Below, piece by piece: positions 14,182 to 24,899 of a DNA stretch of 64,000 nucleotides (position 1 is the stretch's first letter; the number at the start of each line of letters is the position of its first letter). Source of the stretch: Emergomyces orientalis. Taxonomy: Eukaryota > Ascomycota > Eurotiomycetes > Onygenales > Ajellomycetaceae. Location of the stretch: assembly GCA_002110485.1 (NCBI GenBank), contig MOWL01000027.1, positions 372,001-436,000 on the forward strand. Reading direction: 5' to 3'. The position numbers and the translations under genes were made by a program. The notes below the pieces were generated by a model. That model searched no databases and was not told the origin of the DNA. It worked only from the letters and a program-made list of their open reading frames with translations.

Positions 14182-15090
14182 ATGTCGGTAAGTTGAAGGG
14201 GGAGGGGAGATTACGATACTCTAGTTCTATTCTCTATTTGCTTAGGGTTTAAAATGGAAATAATATACTAATTTGATTCGTGTGTTTTTGTTGTTAGGTC
14301 TCCGGGTACGTTACTATTTTCGCTTCCCCCCCCCCCCCTCCTGTCCCTTACAGCCTCCTCTCCTCCCCTGTATAAGTTCTATGTTTCCTTGCATCGATTC
14401 TACTGGTTTACCACCAGAATCTTCAAAAATGCACGCATTGCTAGAAAAGCCAAGAAAGTAACAACAAAAACCAAAGGACCATGGGGCCATGTCCCCCCAT
14501 TTGCTAACAGACCCGATAAAACTATAGAGTGCAAGTAAGTGCAGAATGCATGAACGCAACCAACGACCTGCGATTCAAAGACTTGAAATACATCATCTTC
14601 AAGATCTCCGACGACAAGAAGGAAATCGTCGTCGAGGACTCGTCGACAGACACCGATTATGAAGTTTTCCGCACCAAGCTGGTCGAGGCCAAGGATAGCA
14701 AAGGGAAGCCCGCGCCCCGGTATGCGCTATACGATGGTGAATTTGACCTTGGGAGCGAGGGGATCCGGTTAGTTATTATCCTCTTCCCCAGACAATCAAT
14801 CTATGTTTCATATGTTTGTCTGACACGTCGTTGTTCACCCGGCATTATAGAAAAAAGATCATCTTCATCTCCTGGGTTCCCAGCGACACACCAACCTTCG
14901 TGAGTAACCCAACCCACCAATCTACTATTTTTTTTCCAGAGTGCTAAGTTTAGCAAACCAGTCGTCCATGATCTACGCCACGACACGAGAAACGCTCAAG
15001 AACGCGTTGAACCCGCACGTCAGCATCCACGCCGACGACAAGGATGAGCTCGAGTGGAAGACTCTGAAGGAGGCTAGCGTGAAGAAATAG
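14182..15090 (+). CDS. COF1: Cofilin / actin-depolymerising factor
   Basis: Severs and depolymerises actin filaments at the cell cortex. Five exons: 14182-14187 (6 nt: Met-Ser), 14298-14305 (8 nt), 14528-14767, 14851-14899 and 14962-15090. Phases close and give 143 residues, the normal ADF-H size. The start reads MSVSGVQVSAECMNATNDL, as expected for cofilin with Ser near the N-terminus. Then come KYIIFKISDDKKEIVVED, DGEFDLGSEGIRKK, IIFISWVPSDT and, in the long actin-binding helix, MIYATTRETLKNALN. The first two coding exons are tiny but are needed to supply the N-terminus; without them the gene would lack a good start. The last intron uses the acceptor at 14960-14961, leaving SSMIYA next to PTF. 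A 13-nt C run lies just after exon 2. Confidence 0.9.
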
Positions 15091-16084
15091 AAATCCGTTT
15101 TTTCTTTTTCTTTTTGCTTTTTGATAAATGGATGAAGTATGGAGAGGAGGAAATGAGGATATGAAATGAAAGAATGAAATGGAGAAGAATACAGGGTGAA
15201 AAATATGAAGGGGAGGAGGAATCTGATATGATACCGGTTACGGAGGGAAGAATGTGTATGTATGTAGTATGGGGAACACGGAATGAAAGCAGAGGAAGGG
15301 GGAGAGAGAAGGCCATGCCAGACACAGCAAAGCAAGCGCACACACATAAATGTACTGTTTTCGTTCCGCGCGTTGAATTTTTGCTTTTATTCCCCTCCCC
15401 TCCCCCCCTCTGAATTTCCGCGGATGGATACTCACAATGTAGCCGCAGCCTTGCTCACCAGGACTGAGAGGAGCGGAGAGTTCTGAGTGTTGACTTGCTA
15501 GGAGGGGATTCCGTTTCTTCTCGATCCTTTGTGATTTCCTCCCTCTTTTTTTCTCCTTCATTTTTTTTCTTTGCTTCCTTCTTGTTGCCCTTTCTACTCC
15601 CTGTTTTTTAGTTTGCACCATGAGATACATCCATACATATATCCCCATTTCACTCCAATCCATCCTTAGTTATTTCATCACAGTTTTTCTGATAAATTTT
15701 GTTTGATATTTTTGGCCCCTCCACCTAAACCACAAAATCCCTTCGTGCCTTCAAATATAGCCATTTCAACGAGTCCCATACCATATCTATATATAAAGAT
15801 AATTATCGTACGATTTCCTTCGGAACAACAATCTGCTGCTGACTCAGCTCTCGGAAGTAGCCGCTGGGCGCTTTTCCCTTTCTGGCGGCCTTCCCGCTTA
15901 CCTAACCGCCCAGTTTGGGCAACTTTGACTACACAACTTCAACTTCATCTTGTTCCACGCTGTCTCTGTCTCTATCTCTACTCTTCAATTCCCCTTCAAT
16001 TCCTCCCCCCTCCGCTGTATATCTGCCTGCCATTGGCCCTCCACCAATTGCTCCCTCTGTACTATTTTGTATATCTCTCCCACC
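15091..16084. other. Intergenic between cofilin and COX5
   Basis: Cofilin 3' flank (purine-rich) and COX5 5' leader (CT-rich, ending in a pyrimidine stretch before the ATG). No gene, repeat or RNA recognised. Confidence 0.55.
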
Positions 16085-17059
16085 ATGTCCTTCCGCACAG
16101 TGCCCAGAGCCCTTGCTTCGGCAACCCGATCAACAACAGTAACAGCAACAACTGCCCGCACCTACCACCAGTTCCCCTCCACCAAGACAATAGGAGGCTG
16201 CCTCTATGCCTACCGCCGTAGCAGCAATTGCACGATCGCCAACAAGAGCCAACAAACCCGCTCAATGGCCACCGCTGAACACGCAATTGCCAACCCGACG
16301 CTGGCGGGCATTGAGAAGCGCTGGGAGGCCATGCCACCACAGGAGCAGGCCGAACTGTGGATGCAGTTGAGGGATCGGATGAAGGTTGATTGGCATGAGA
16401 TGACCTTACAAGAGAAGAAAGCGGGTATGTTTTTTTTTTTTTTTTTTTTTGAATTTTTGGATTTTTTTTTGGATTTTTTTCTCTTTTTTCTCTCGTTGGT
16501 TTTCTGTGTCCTTTGAAGTTCTGCGGGCCGGTTTTCCGAGGAGATCTTGTCATTCCGCGCTTCAGATGGAGCAATATCAATCAAATAATCAATCACCCAA
16601 CACACCCATCCAACCCATACTCGTACCCACCACTACCCATACCACCCCAGATATCACCTAACGGATATATCAAAAATACTAACATGCACCAAGCCTACTA
16701 CATCGCCTTCGGCCCCCACGGCCCTCGCGCCGAAACCCCCAAGGGCGAAGGCCTCCGCGTCTTCGTGCAAGTCATGAAATACCTCGCCGTTTCCGCCGCC
16801 TTCTTCTTCGCCGTGCGCATGTTCGCCAACCCGCCGCCCAAGACCATGACCAAAGAATGGCAGGAGGCTACGAATGAATATGCCAAGGTGCGTCATCAAA
16901 ACTCAACCCCATACCATATTTATATTACTTTATGTTGTTGTTTTTATTTACTAATTCCCCATACAGAGAGAGAAACTCGACCCCATCACAGGTATCAGCA
17001 GTGAAGGATACACTGGCAAGGGCCACGTCCAAAGCCCACCGGCTAAGAAAGAACAGTAA
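16085..17059 (+). CDS. COX5: Cytochrome c oxidase subunit 5 (COX IV family)
   Basis: Nuclear-encoded subunit of respiratory complex IV in the mitochondrial inner membrane, equivalent to yeast Cox5a/b and mammalian COX4. Three exons: 16085-16424, 16694-16887 and 16967-17059; phases close, 208 residues. A Thr/Arg/Ala-rich targeting region covers roughly residues 1-60. The matrix part shows IEKRWEAMPPQEQAELWMQL and KKAAYYIAFGPHGPR, family hallmarks. One membrane helix (YLAVSAAFFFAVRMFA, about 143-158) is followed by the C-terminal segment EWQEATNEYAKREKLDPITG. The start at 16085 is the first ATG of the frame. Intron 1 begins right before a 21-nt T run (16430-16450), unusual so close to a donor site. 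Confidence 0.93.
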
Positions 17060-18309
17060 TTGTTTTAACACCCTCGTTTCCCCCCCTCCTGTGTTATATT
17101 ACTTCCTTTTTTCATTTTCCCCTTTGGCTCGTGGGTAGAGAAAAAAAGGGGTTTGTTAATAATAAAACCGAAAACATTTGAAAAATCTTTGAGAGTGATG
17201 TTTCAACTTTTTTTTGTCCTTCCTTTTTTTTCTTTTCTTTTTTTTTGCATATAATTTTATTACATTACATTACAAAAAGAACATGTTTAAATATAGCCAC
17301 AGTTTCAGCTTTTTTTTTTTCTTTTCCGGATTTCAGTTTTCAGATATACAAAATCAAGTAAACAACCAAAATCACAGACAACCTCTCCCTTTTTCGTTTT
17401 TCTTTCTTTCTTCTCAATTTCCTTATTGTACTTTTTGACTCTCCTCTCCCTCTTTTTATCTCCTTATGTTCATTTCTTCGCTGCTTTTGGTGGCGATAGT
17501 TATGCTTTCAATTGTTATTTCTCCGCCCTTGTGCCGTCATGGGTGTTTGTGGGCTGTCGGTTTTCGCCCGTTACGCTTGTCACTTCAGAAGAGGAACACA
17601 GAGACGAAAAGGCAAGAGAGGAGAAGACAACGAGCGAGACGGCGGAAAGAGAAGAGAAGAAAAGGGAAAGGAGGAGGAGAAGGAAACGGTGAAAGGTATG
17701 GGCAGGCGGACTGACAGTCGATGTGTACGCATATATTATTTGTGTGATTTTTGGTATACATGGAATGAAGAAAAAGAGAGGATGGAAGAAGGGGAAATGA
17801 AAGAAGAGGAATGAAAAGGGAAGAGGCCAAGAAAAGAGATGACCGGGGGGGGGGAGGAGGGGGCCTTGTGCTGGCTTAAAGGTAATAAATAATAAATATA
17901 TGTGAAACCTTTTTTTTTATTTTATAAAAAATGGTAATGGTATCATAAAATCATCTCACCCACCCGTGATTCATGAGTGGTACTCACTGATGAACTATAT
18001 AGTTCTATTACTATAGAAATCATTGACTACAAACATAATAATGAAACGCTGCGGTGCCGAACCCTCAGTTGTATGGCTATTATTGGTGGCATCCACCCAG
18101 TTCAAACCCCGCAGAGGTTACAGATACAGTCAAGCATTCAGCGTCTCCTGAGGTCATGATGGGAGCTGTTTCATCATATTGTGATTAGAGAGTTCAAGCT
18201 CTGTCACATGACATTTGGAAGGTTTTGTCAGATCTCTTCTGCTTGAAAATCTGATATGAACATTATACATATTGAATCTTTGCTCAAACCAGTCACCTGA
18301 GAATCCAAA
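17060..18309. other. Intergenic between COX5 and kinase relic
   Basis: T-rich downstream sequence of COX5, a polypurine tract at about 17585-17830 and AT-rich DNA beyond 17880. Frames within the polypurine tract give only Glu/Arg/Lys strings. No gene supported. Confidence 0.55.
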
Positions 18310-18928
18310 ATGCGGCGTTTCGAAAGAATCCACGACGTCGTTGAGCCTGTTGAGGAGTATCGCCAGGGTGGCTATCATCCAGTTCACCTTCATGAAGATC
18401 TTGGTTAAGATTGGTGATCTGGGTGGAGGTATGATTCACCCATTGCTATATCGGACCCAAAGCAGGTACAAGGACTAATGTCATTTATCTAGCTGTATGG
18501 AGTGGGCAATGTGATCAGCGGCCGGTAACGCCGACAGCTTTGCGTGCACCTGAGCTAATCCACCGACATACTTGGGATGCCAGTATAGATATCTGGGCCT
18601 TGGGTTGTTTGGTATGTCCCCCTATGTCTAAACATTTGAATTGGCGACAAATGAATCATTATTTCCCTTGGAATCTTTTGGCCTCACAGCTGAACAGATT
18701 GACGAAGAGCACACTTACTGTATTAACCAGCTCCTTGATAAGAATGGTCAGATGCATGAGAACTTTACAAAACACCTAACAGACAGATTGCCATTTGACT
18801 TCGGCGCTGAGAATGTCCAGCATCTTGCATCGTTTCTCTCATCGATGCTACAGCAAAACCCTCAAAGGCGACTGCCAACCACAATGCTACTTAACCATGT
18901 CTTCCTAGTCGGGGAACCTGATGGATGA
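18310..18928 (+). pseudogene. Decayed SRPK-like protein kinase
   Basis: Remains of a fungal SR-protein-kinase-like gene. From 18310 one frame reads MRRFERIHDVVEPVEEYRQ then GGYHPVHL, the N-terminal signature of this family, and stops at 18406-18408. Without any ATP-binding lobe, the next frame picks up KILVKIGDLGG, the DFG-like metal-binding region. After a normal intron (18429-18492) comes AVWSG, TALRAPELIHRHTWDASIDI (APE motif) and WALGCL. There the second intron has a donor (gtatgt) but shrinks to about 24 nt with no AG, before FELATNESLFPLESFGLTAE. The C-lobe then runs intact to the stop at 18928. So most of the N-lobe and catalytic loop is missing, the frame is broken and one intron is ruined. 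A relic, not a working kinase. Family name is from remembered motifs. Confidence 0.75.
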
Positions 18929-19882
18929 GAACTTGTCAACATCGAACATGATGACGTCTACCGTGCTCTTATTCTCGCTCTATGGCTCGAATGTGACACT
19001 GTTTTTGAAGTTATAACCCTTTGTACAGTACATGCAAGAGAATAATAGTATTTGTCATGTTCTTGTTCTTCGACAGTCTTGACGAGAGGAGACGTATATA
19101 ACTTGACTAGCACTCCAGAATAAAATAGAGAAAATTACTTGTGTAATTCCCTTACACTTTAAATACAGTGTGACGATCAAGTAGGAGGATTGGAATCTAT
19201 CCGAGTGAGGGTAACATTCGGATACCTACGTAATAAATATATAAACACACTTCGTTACCTTGAGGACCCTTGAACTGCTTTTTTTGGTGGAGGAATTGCT
19301 TCACAGCATGATGGTCGGATATTGGGGCTTCGAAAACAATGTTCTCTATGATTGCCTGGATAACAACCATTTCAAAATTGAATACATGAGAGCTAGTGGT
19401 CGTTCTCTCGTGTAAGGTTGACTTGCTCACCGGCTACAACAAGCATGCAGTAGTAAAAACAGGTGCAAGCAGTTGTAGCAAAAGGACCTCTGCCCCCCAA
19501 CAGAAAGATTACTCCGGATTAGTTCAAATTTTTCATGAGAATCAAGATCAAGATAGAGAGCTCCCTTCCCTTGGGGGCTGGACATTCTTGGGTTTTCATC
19601 GTGGGCTCACACACTGTCTGACAGGCCAATCAAACCCCTGCTAGAGACGTCAGCCAAATCAGTTGATGTAACCTGCGGGGACCATCTATTCATTCATCGT
19701 CGCCGTCAACCACGTTAAAAACCTCCTGAACTACGGGAGCTGTGAGTTCGTTACTATAATTAGGCAACGAGTTAGCCATAAATAAAAAAAAGCGGAAGCG
19801 CCCCATGTCTACCTCGGCCGCCCTCGTTTCTTGCAATCATGAGTCTCACAAATGGCACACCAAACATGTCTAAAGCACCTAC
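18929..19882. other. Intergenic, nothing recognised
   Basis: About 950 bp between the kinase relic and the next gene. Short open frames only; no motif, RNA or repeat that I can support. Confidence 0.5.
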
Positions 19883-21665
19883 ATGCTCACCAAGCCCTAC
19901 CTCATACATTACCATGACTTAGCTAGCGACCAAGCTGTCAAATCTCCTCTAACTACTAACTACATCCGAAAACCCACTACTCTCATCCCCAAAGCCAACC
20001 CGGCCTCTCAAGTCACCGCCTCCATGACCACCACCGGAAGACGCCGATGCGGCCCGATATTATCTCCCTTGGAAGTAGCCTGCTTAATCGCCCTAAGCGG
20101 TCCGTTCCTCATCTTCTTGGCCTGCGAGTCGTGCACCAAGCGCGTAAAGCGGCAATGGAGGCAGCGGGAGTTTAGGCAGATGGTGCCAGTGCCGTCCTGG
20201 TCACCAGCAGCAGAGGCGGCCATAGGTGCGGATGCGGTTGGGGTGAAATTGCAGACCAAAACCAGTAGAAGGCGGAGGTGGTCGCTTAGTGGTGGCGGCG
20301 ATGGCAGGGCCGGTGGGATTGATGATGAACGGAAGCAAAAGCGGGAGCTGAAAAATTTCGGATTACGTGGCTCGGCTCCCTGGCGGAAGAGCAAGGGGAG
20401 TGGGAAGAAAAAGAATCAAGGAGGGAAAATGCACTCTCAGCTACAGTCACCTTTTTTCGCGCAGCTGCCGTGGGAGGTGCGGCAGATGATCTATGCGTAT
20501 GTGATTGAGGGGGACGATGTGCACATTGTCGCAATGCATGGGCGGTTGGGTAGCTTTCGGTGTGTACGGGATGATGGTAAAAATGAAGAAGCCGAAGAAG
20601 AGGCTGATAATGATTGCATTATACCCAATGATGGGGGCATTGATTTTGATATCGGTGACAATTACGATCATAATTATAATCAAATTGCACCCGTGGTGGA
20701 CTTCAGCCGTGAAAATGATATGAAGAGCGGCCATGATGACGACGCCTGGTCCTGCGAACGCTGCTTCCAACGGGAAATCACAGAAATATCACCACCAGCG
20801 CGACTAACCGAAGCCCCCGTCGTGCGCACGTACGCTAACACAGGTATCGGGGTGCTAGGCTTGCTTCAGGCATGTCGGAAGATGTATGGAACATATTACT
20901 TTCCCTTTCCACTTTCTTTTCTAACTCCTCATTCAACATTTTAAAAAATAAAATAAAAAAACCACCTAACACAAAGAAGAAAAAGAAAAGAGAAAAAAAA
21001 CTAACAAGACAACCCCCAGTTATACCGAATCCCTACCACTCCTCTACACCTCTCACACCTTCACCTTCCGTTCCCCAGACGCCCTCCTCTACTTCCTCTC
21101 CGTAACACCACCCACCCACCTTCGGCACATAGCTTCCCTAACTTTCGACGGCGCCCAAGAGGAACCGGGCGACCTTTACAACTACATCTACCCCATCGAC
21201 CGTCTACCAACCTTCTACCAATTACAATACCGTGAGCAACTCCTCCTAGAGTTAACGCGGGCACGGGGGGTCGGTGGCTCGGGGTGTAGTGATGACGACA
21301 ACGACTGGTCCCAACTCCTCGGCGCCATGCCAAAGAGTATGTTGCGGATATGGGATGCGGCGTTCCTGGCACTGTCGTCGAGGATGGTTGGGCTGCGGAC
21401 GTTGAAGGTTAAGTTGACGAGGAGGTGCTTTTCTTGGGAATCGAGATTTGCGGAGAGAGTTGGGTTGGGGGTATTGGCTGCGGTTAAGTGTATTCAGGTG
21501 AGTGGAATGGGGAAAAAGAATGGGGACGGGGTCGAGGACAGAGACGGGGATGGTGTTTTTGAGGTGGAGGTTGACTGGGAAGGTGAGGAGGGGTTTGAGG
21601 AGGCACCGAAAGTTATTACGAAGGGGGAGGTGCCGTTTGTTCTGAAGAGAAAAGTGGTTAGATAG
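19883..21665 (+). CDS. Fungal hypothetical protein with N-terminal membrane segment
   Basis: Two exons, 19883-20883 and 21020-21665. I prefer this reading, but an in-frame ATG at 20024 (MTTTGRRRCGP) is an equally good start and would put the hydrophobic stretch LEVACLIALSGPFLIFLACE near the N-terminus as a signal anchor. After a basic linker comes SPFFAQLPWEVRQMIYAYVI, the start of a large family of fungal proteins (DUF7730-type, F-box-like opening) that continues GVLGLLQACRKIYTESLPLL YTSHTFTF; here the intron sits exactly between RKI and YTE. The middle is acidic and His/Asp-rich. The function of this family is unknown. The second half becomes Gly/Glu/Asp-rich before the stop. Intact reading frame and clean splice make a real gene likely. 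Confidence 0.7.
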
Positions 21666-23362
21666 ATTGCCCGCCACGGGGAAAAGCATTTTTGATCAAC
21701 GGGATATGATCAAACATGTTGTATATTTCACATGTCATAACAATTTCCGAAGGGGCATATCAAAATACATTTACATGTAATTCTCTGTAATAATGTTTAT
21801 GAATAAAATTAAAGAAATTGGCGCTTAAAAACGGTGGGTTGGAAAACGAAACTGCAAAATGAAAATTGCAGACTGAGGAAGATGGGTCATGAAGGAGAAG
21901 AAGAAAATTTGATGTATCTCAATCATCCCCTCAAACCTAAGAAGAAGATAACCAAAAAGCTCTTTCTAGCCCCCCCCCCCCCCCCCCCCTCTCAGACATC
22001 TGAGACACATGCCAATAATACACTGGCTTACACCTAAGTAGCTCACATGGGAATGAACATGCCATGATATCTGCATATTATTGTATACTCATTTCACATG
22101 GATTTCCACATGCAAGTTAAGCAAAGCAACAGTCCAGAATATTCTTCTTCTCTTTCAAAGCCAAATAATTAAATTACCTATTTTATCATTTTAGCCCCTC
22201 ACTGTGGAGCTGACGAGAAGAGAAGAGAAAGACATGATCTGTGTGTGAGAAAGTCTGGAGGTAAGCTTAGTAGATGTAGCTATTATATACGTGACATGAG
22301 GGGTTCACGCTTGATGGATGGGATATGTGTGATACATAACTTGGTATGTATGTAAGAAAAGAAGACGATAAAATAAAGCTAGCCAGCACAGCAACACTGA
22401 GATTTTAATTCTGTGGTGAGGTCATGGTCATCACTGTTCCTACACATATAGATTACCATGTCCATGTTTATACTGTCTTCTCTGTTCTGGTGATGATTGA
22501 AATGTCTACTATTATGTTGCTATATAGCCGCTAGCAAGGCCAGGAAAAAGAAAACCTCTTACCAGGCGCTTATCTAATTTTAGTTACTCAGATGAATCGC
22601 GCACACGCCGTCAGCACTTTATTCTTTGAAAAATGGTGCTTAATTTAGTGGCCGATTCGGTGGGGGGGAGGGAGGGGCGGGCGGAGGATTTTTATGGCGA
22701 GTTTCTTTTTTTTAACTTTTGACGGTGGTCGCCTCTCTCCGAGCATGCAAAGCCGGCCAGTGTTTTCAAATGCAAACTAATAACTTAGCTATTTTTTCAA
22801 TGGTAACTATGGACATGTTTGGGCGATTGGTCTCTGAGAAGGACAATGGCACGTGGATTTTATTTTTTTTTGTATTCTGCTTTTTTTCCCCCATTGTCCT
22901 GACTAAGGTACCATATGGATATCTCGATACGCTGTTGGGGAAAATGCTTCTCTCTCCCCTCTCCATCCCAGGCTGCTTCATCACACTTCAAAACGAAGTG
23001 GGATATGGTTAATTCCATGGAGAAAGTATGCCCAAACAGATGGGCCGGGAATGAAAATCCACCAGAGACCAGTACTCCATATTCGCTCCGGAGGTTGGAC
23101 CTTGTTCCCGAACTAATATTTAGCCTCCGGTATTTTAATGTTTTTCCCCATACTTTTTCATGTGAATATTTTGCTGGATACTTTTGTGTATCTGAACGAG
23201 CAAAAGTAAGTTTTTAGTAGTGCTTAATTTCACATGATATTTACTCTTCTTTCTCTCTGTGCTGCTGGGAAACCTCGAGACCACCGCAGGTGGTAGGGCT
23301 AATAATATTATTATTATTCTGCCTTAATTGCACACAGCAGAATCGGGCTAACGAATTTTCTA

Positions 23363-23414
23363 AGCAAGTCGGACACATAAGTGAGTGGTTCTACTTATAT
23401 GTGTCCGATTTGCT
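23363..23414. repeat. Imperfect palindrome (hairpin)
   Basis: AGCAAGTCGGACACATAAGT (23363-23382) is repeated inverted at 23393-23414 with one mismatch and a 2-nt insertion, around a 10-nt spacer. The arms could continue outward weakly (taagc at 23361; gctta at 23419-23423). It may be the core of a small foldback element. I see no clear target duplication. Confidence 0.6.
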
Positions 23415-24597
23415 GAGAGCTTACATTAGTCAGTTACTAGTGATTACTTTCGCCCCTTCGGTAGTTTAGCTTAAAAATGTTTCTTTTAGTTCTGTAGGCC
23501 GGGCCCGGGGTGTCTTCATGATTGGTCATGAGTGGTGGTGAGAATTACAGAGATTTACTCATATAAGACAGATTGATTTGCTTGAAGGGTGAGGGGAGGA
23601 GGCGATATGTTTTCCACCTGTTCTTTTTAAGAATTGAGATGAGATGTGACGAAAGCTGAGAGAATTTAAAAGAGAGAGAGCACAGAACAGGCTCAGGATG
23701 CAGACAGGGCTTCATTCAGATCGGACATTTGACCAATTCTGTCTGCCCAGGTGATACTAGTAGTTATATAACTAATTTATAACTAATTCTTGAAAAAGAA
23801 GCTCACAGAATAAACCAACAAAGCATATCCAGATAGCTGAACCAGAGCCAGCCAGATGTGTCGGTTCCTATTAGAAGTATCCGAAAAACGAAGCCAAGAA
23901 AAAATATAAAATATAAACAGAAATAATCCCCGAATGCCCCCAGTTTGAGGATTTCCCCACCAACCTCGGAGGTAGCTTATGCTGTCATTTACGTAACGTA
24001 TAGGTAATACAGGTATTGCGGGCATTATTCCAGCCACAATGCTGGGCCGGGGCTGTATTCCGTAGTAATATGTCTGTTAATAAGTATTTTATTATTATCA
24101 TTATGGTTATTATTATTTCTTGATTCCCCAGTGCGCCAGGTAGCCGCTTGCTAAGTAACTAAGCCCCCCCTGAGTGAGTCCCTTGTCCCGCCGGAATTTA
24201 CTCCGTACGCAGTATTAGTATGTTGCCAGGCAGGGATAACTCTAAACAAAGCCCTTGTCTGTTAAAGAACTGGTCGTCAGCCGGGAAGCGGTTTCGTTGC
24301 TCCTCCTCCCTCCCCCTTCTTTTTCGGAATATTTAGTATTAGTATTGTGGCCTCAGGCTGCGTTCATTGTTACGATGTTCTCATCTTATCACACCCCTCC
24401 CCCATGATTTGCAGCCTGTGGAGGGAGAGATATCTTTATTTTCCCTCCGCATATGCATGGCCGGTGTTCTTTTCTTGGTTGTTGTCATTTGATAAAATAA
24501 ACTTTCCCGCCGGCGGTTGTAAAATCCGTACGGGAGGCTGTATTATTGAAACACGATCTCATACACGACATGTGCTTTTGAGGGCATCACTGCCGAC

Positions 24598-24694
24598 GCC
24601 GCCGCCGCCGCCGCCGCCGCCATATTCTATTTTATTTTTCTTCCTCCTCCTCCTCCTCCTCCTCCTCCTCCTCTTCTTCTTCTTCTTCTTCTTC
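24598..24694. repeat. Triplet microsatellites: (GCC)n then (TCC)n(TTC)n
   Basis: GCC repeats at about 24598-24621, then TCC from about 24642 to 24671 running into TTC to about 24694. They lie in the probable 5' leader of the acyl-CoA synthetase, 200-300 bp before its ATG. The frames through them are not in phase with that gene. Confidence 0.9.
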
Positions 24695-24899
24695 TGTCCC
24701 TCCGCTGTCCTTCTCTCCATCGCATCATCCTCGGCGAATTCCTCTTCTCGCGAGATCTATCAACTCGCCCGCTTTCTTTCCAAATACCTAACGCCATCGG
24801 GGGTTCTGCCTATATATAATATATATTATAAAACTCTCTCTTTATATAACTGCAATCCCCCCCCACAGTCTCTAAAATTTAAAAGAAAATATACACGCC

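Larger units (their letters stand above)
21666..24899. other. Gene-poor 3.2 kb stretch upstream of acyl-CoA synthetase
   Basis: No supported gene. It contains a 19-nt C run (21970-21988), a strong hairpin (23363-23414), triplet repeats in the leader of the next gene (24598-24694), and CCTCGG at 23964-23969 and 24729-24734. An open frame at 22719-23012 lacks an ATG start and any motif. Confidence 0.55.

Noticed and set aside
22719..23012. 97-codon plus frame with a hydrophobic stretch
   Set aside because: No ATG at its start, no motif; the hydrophobic part comes from T runs.
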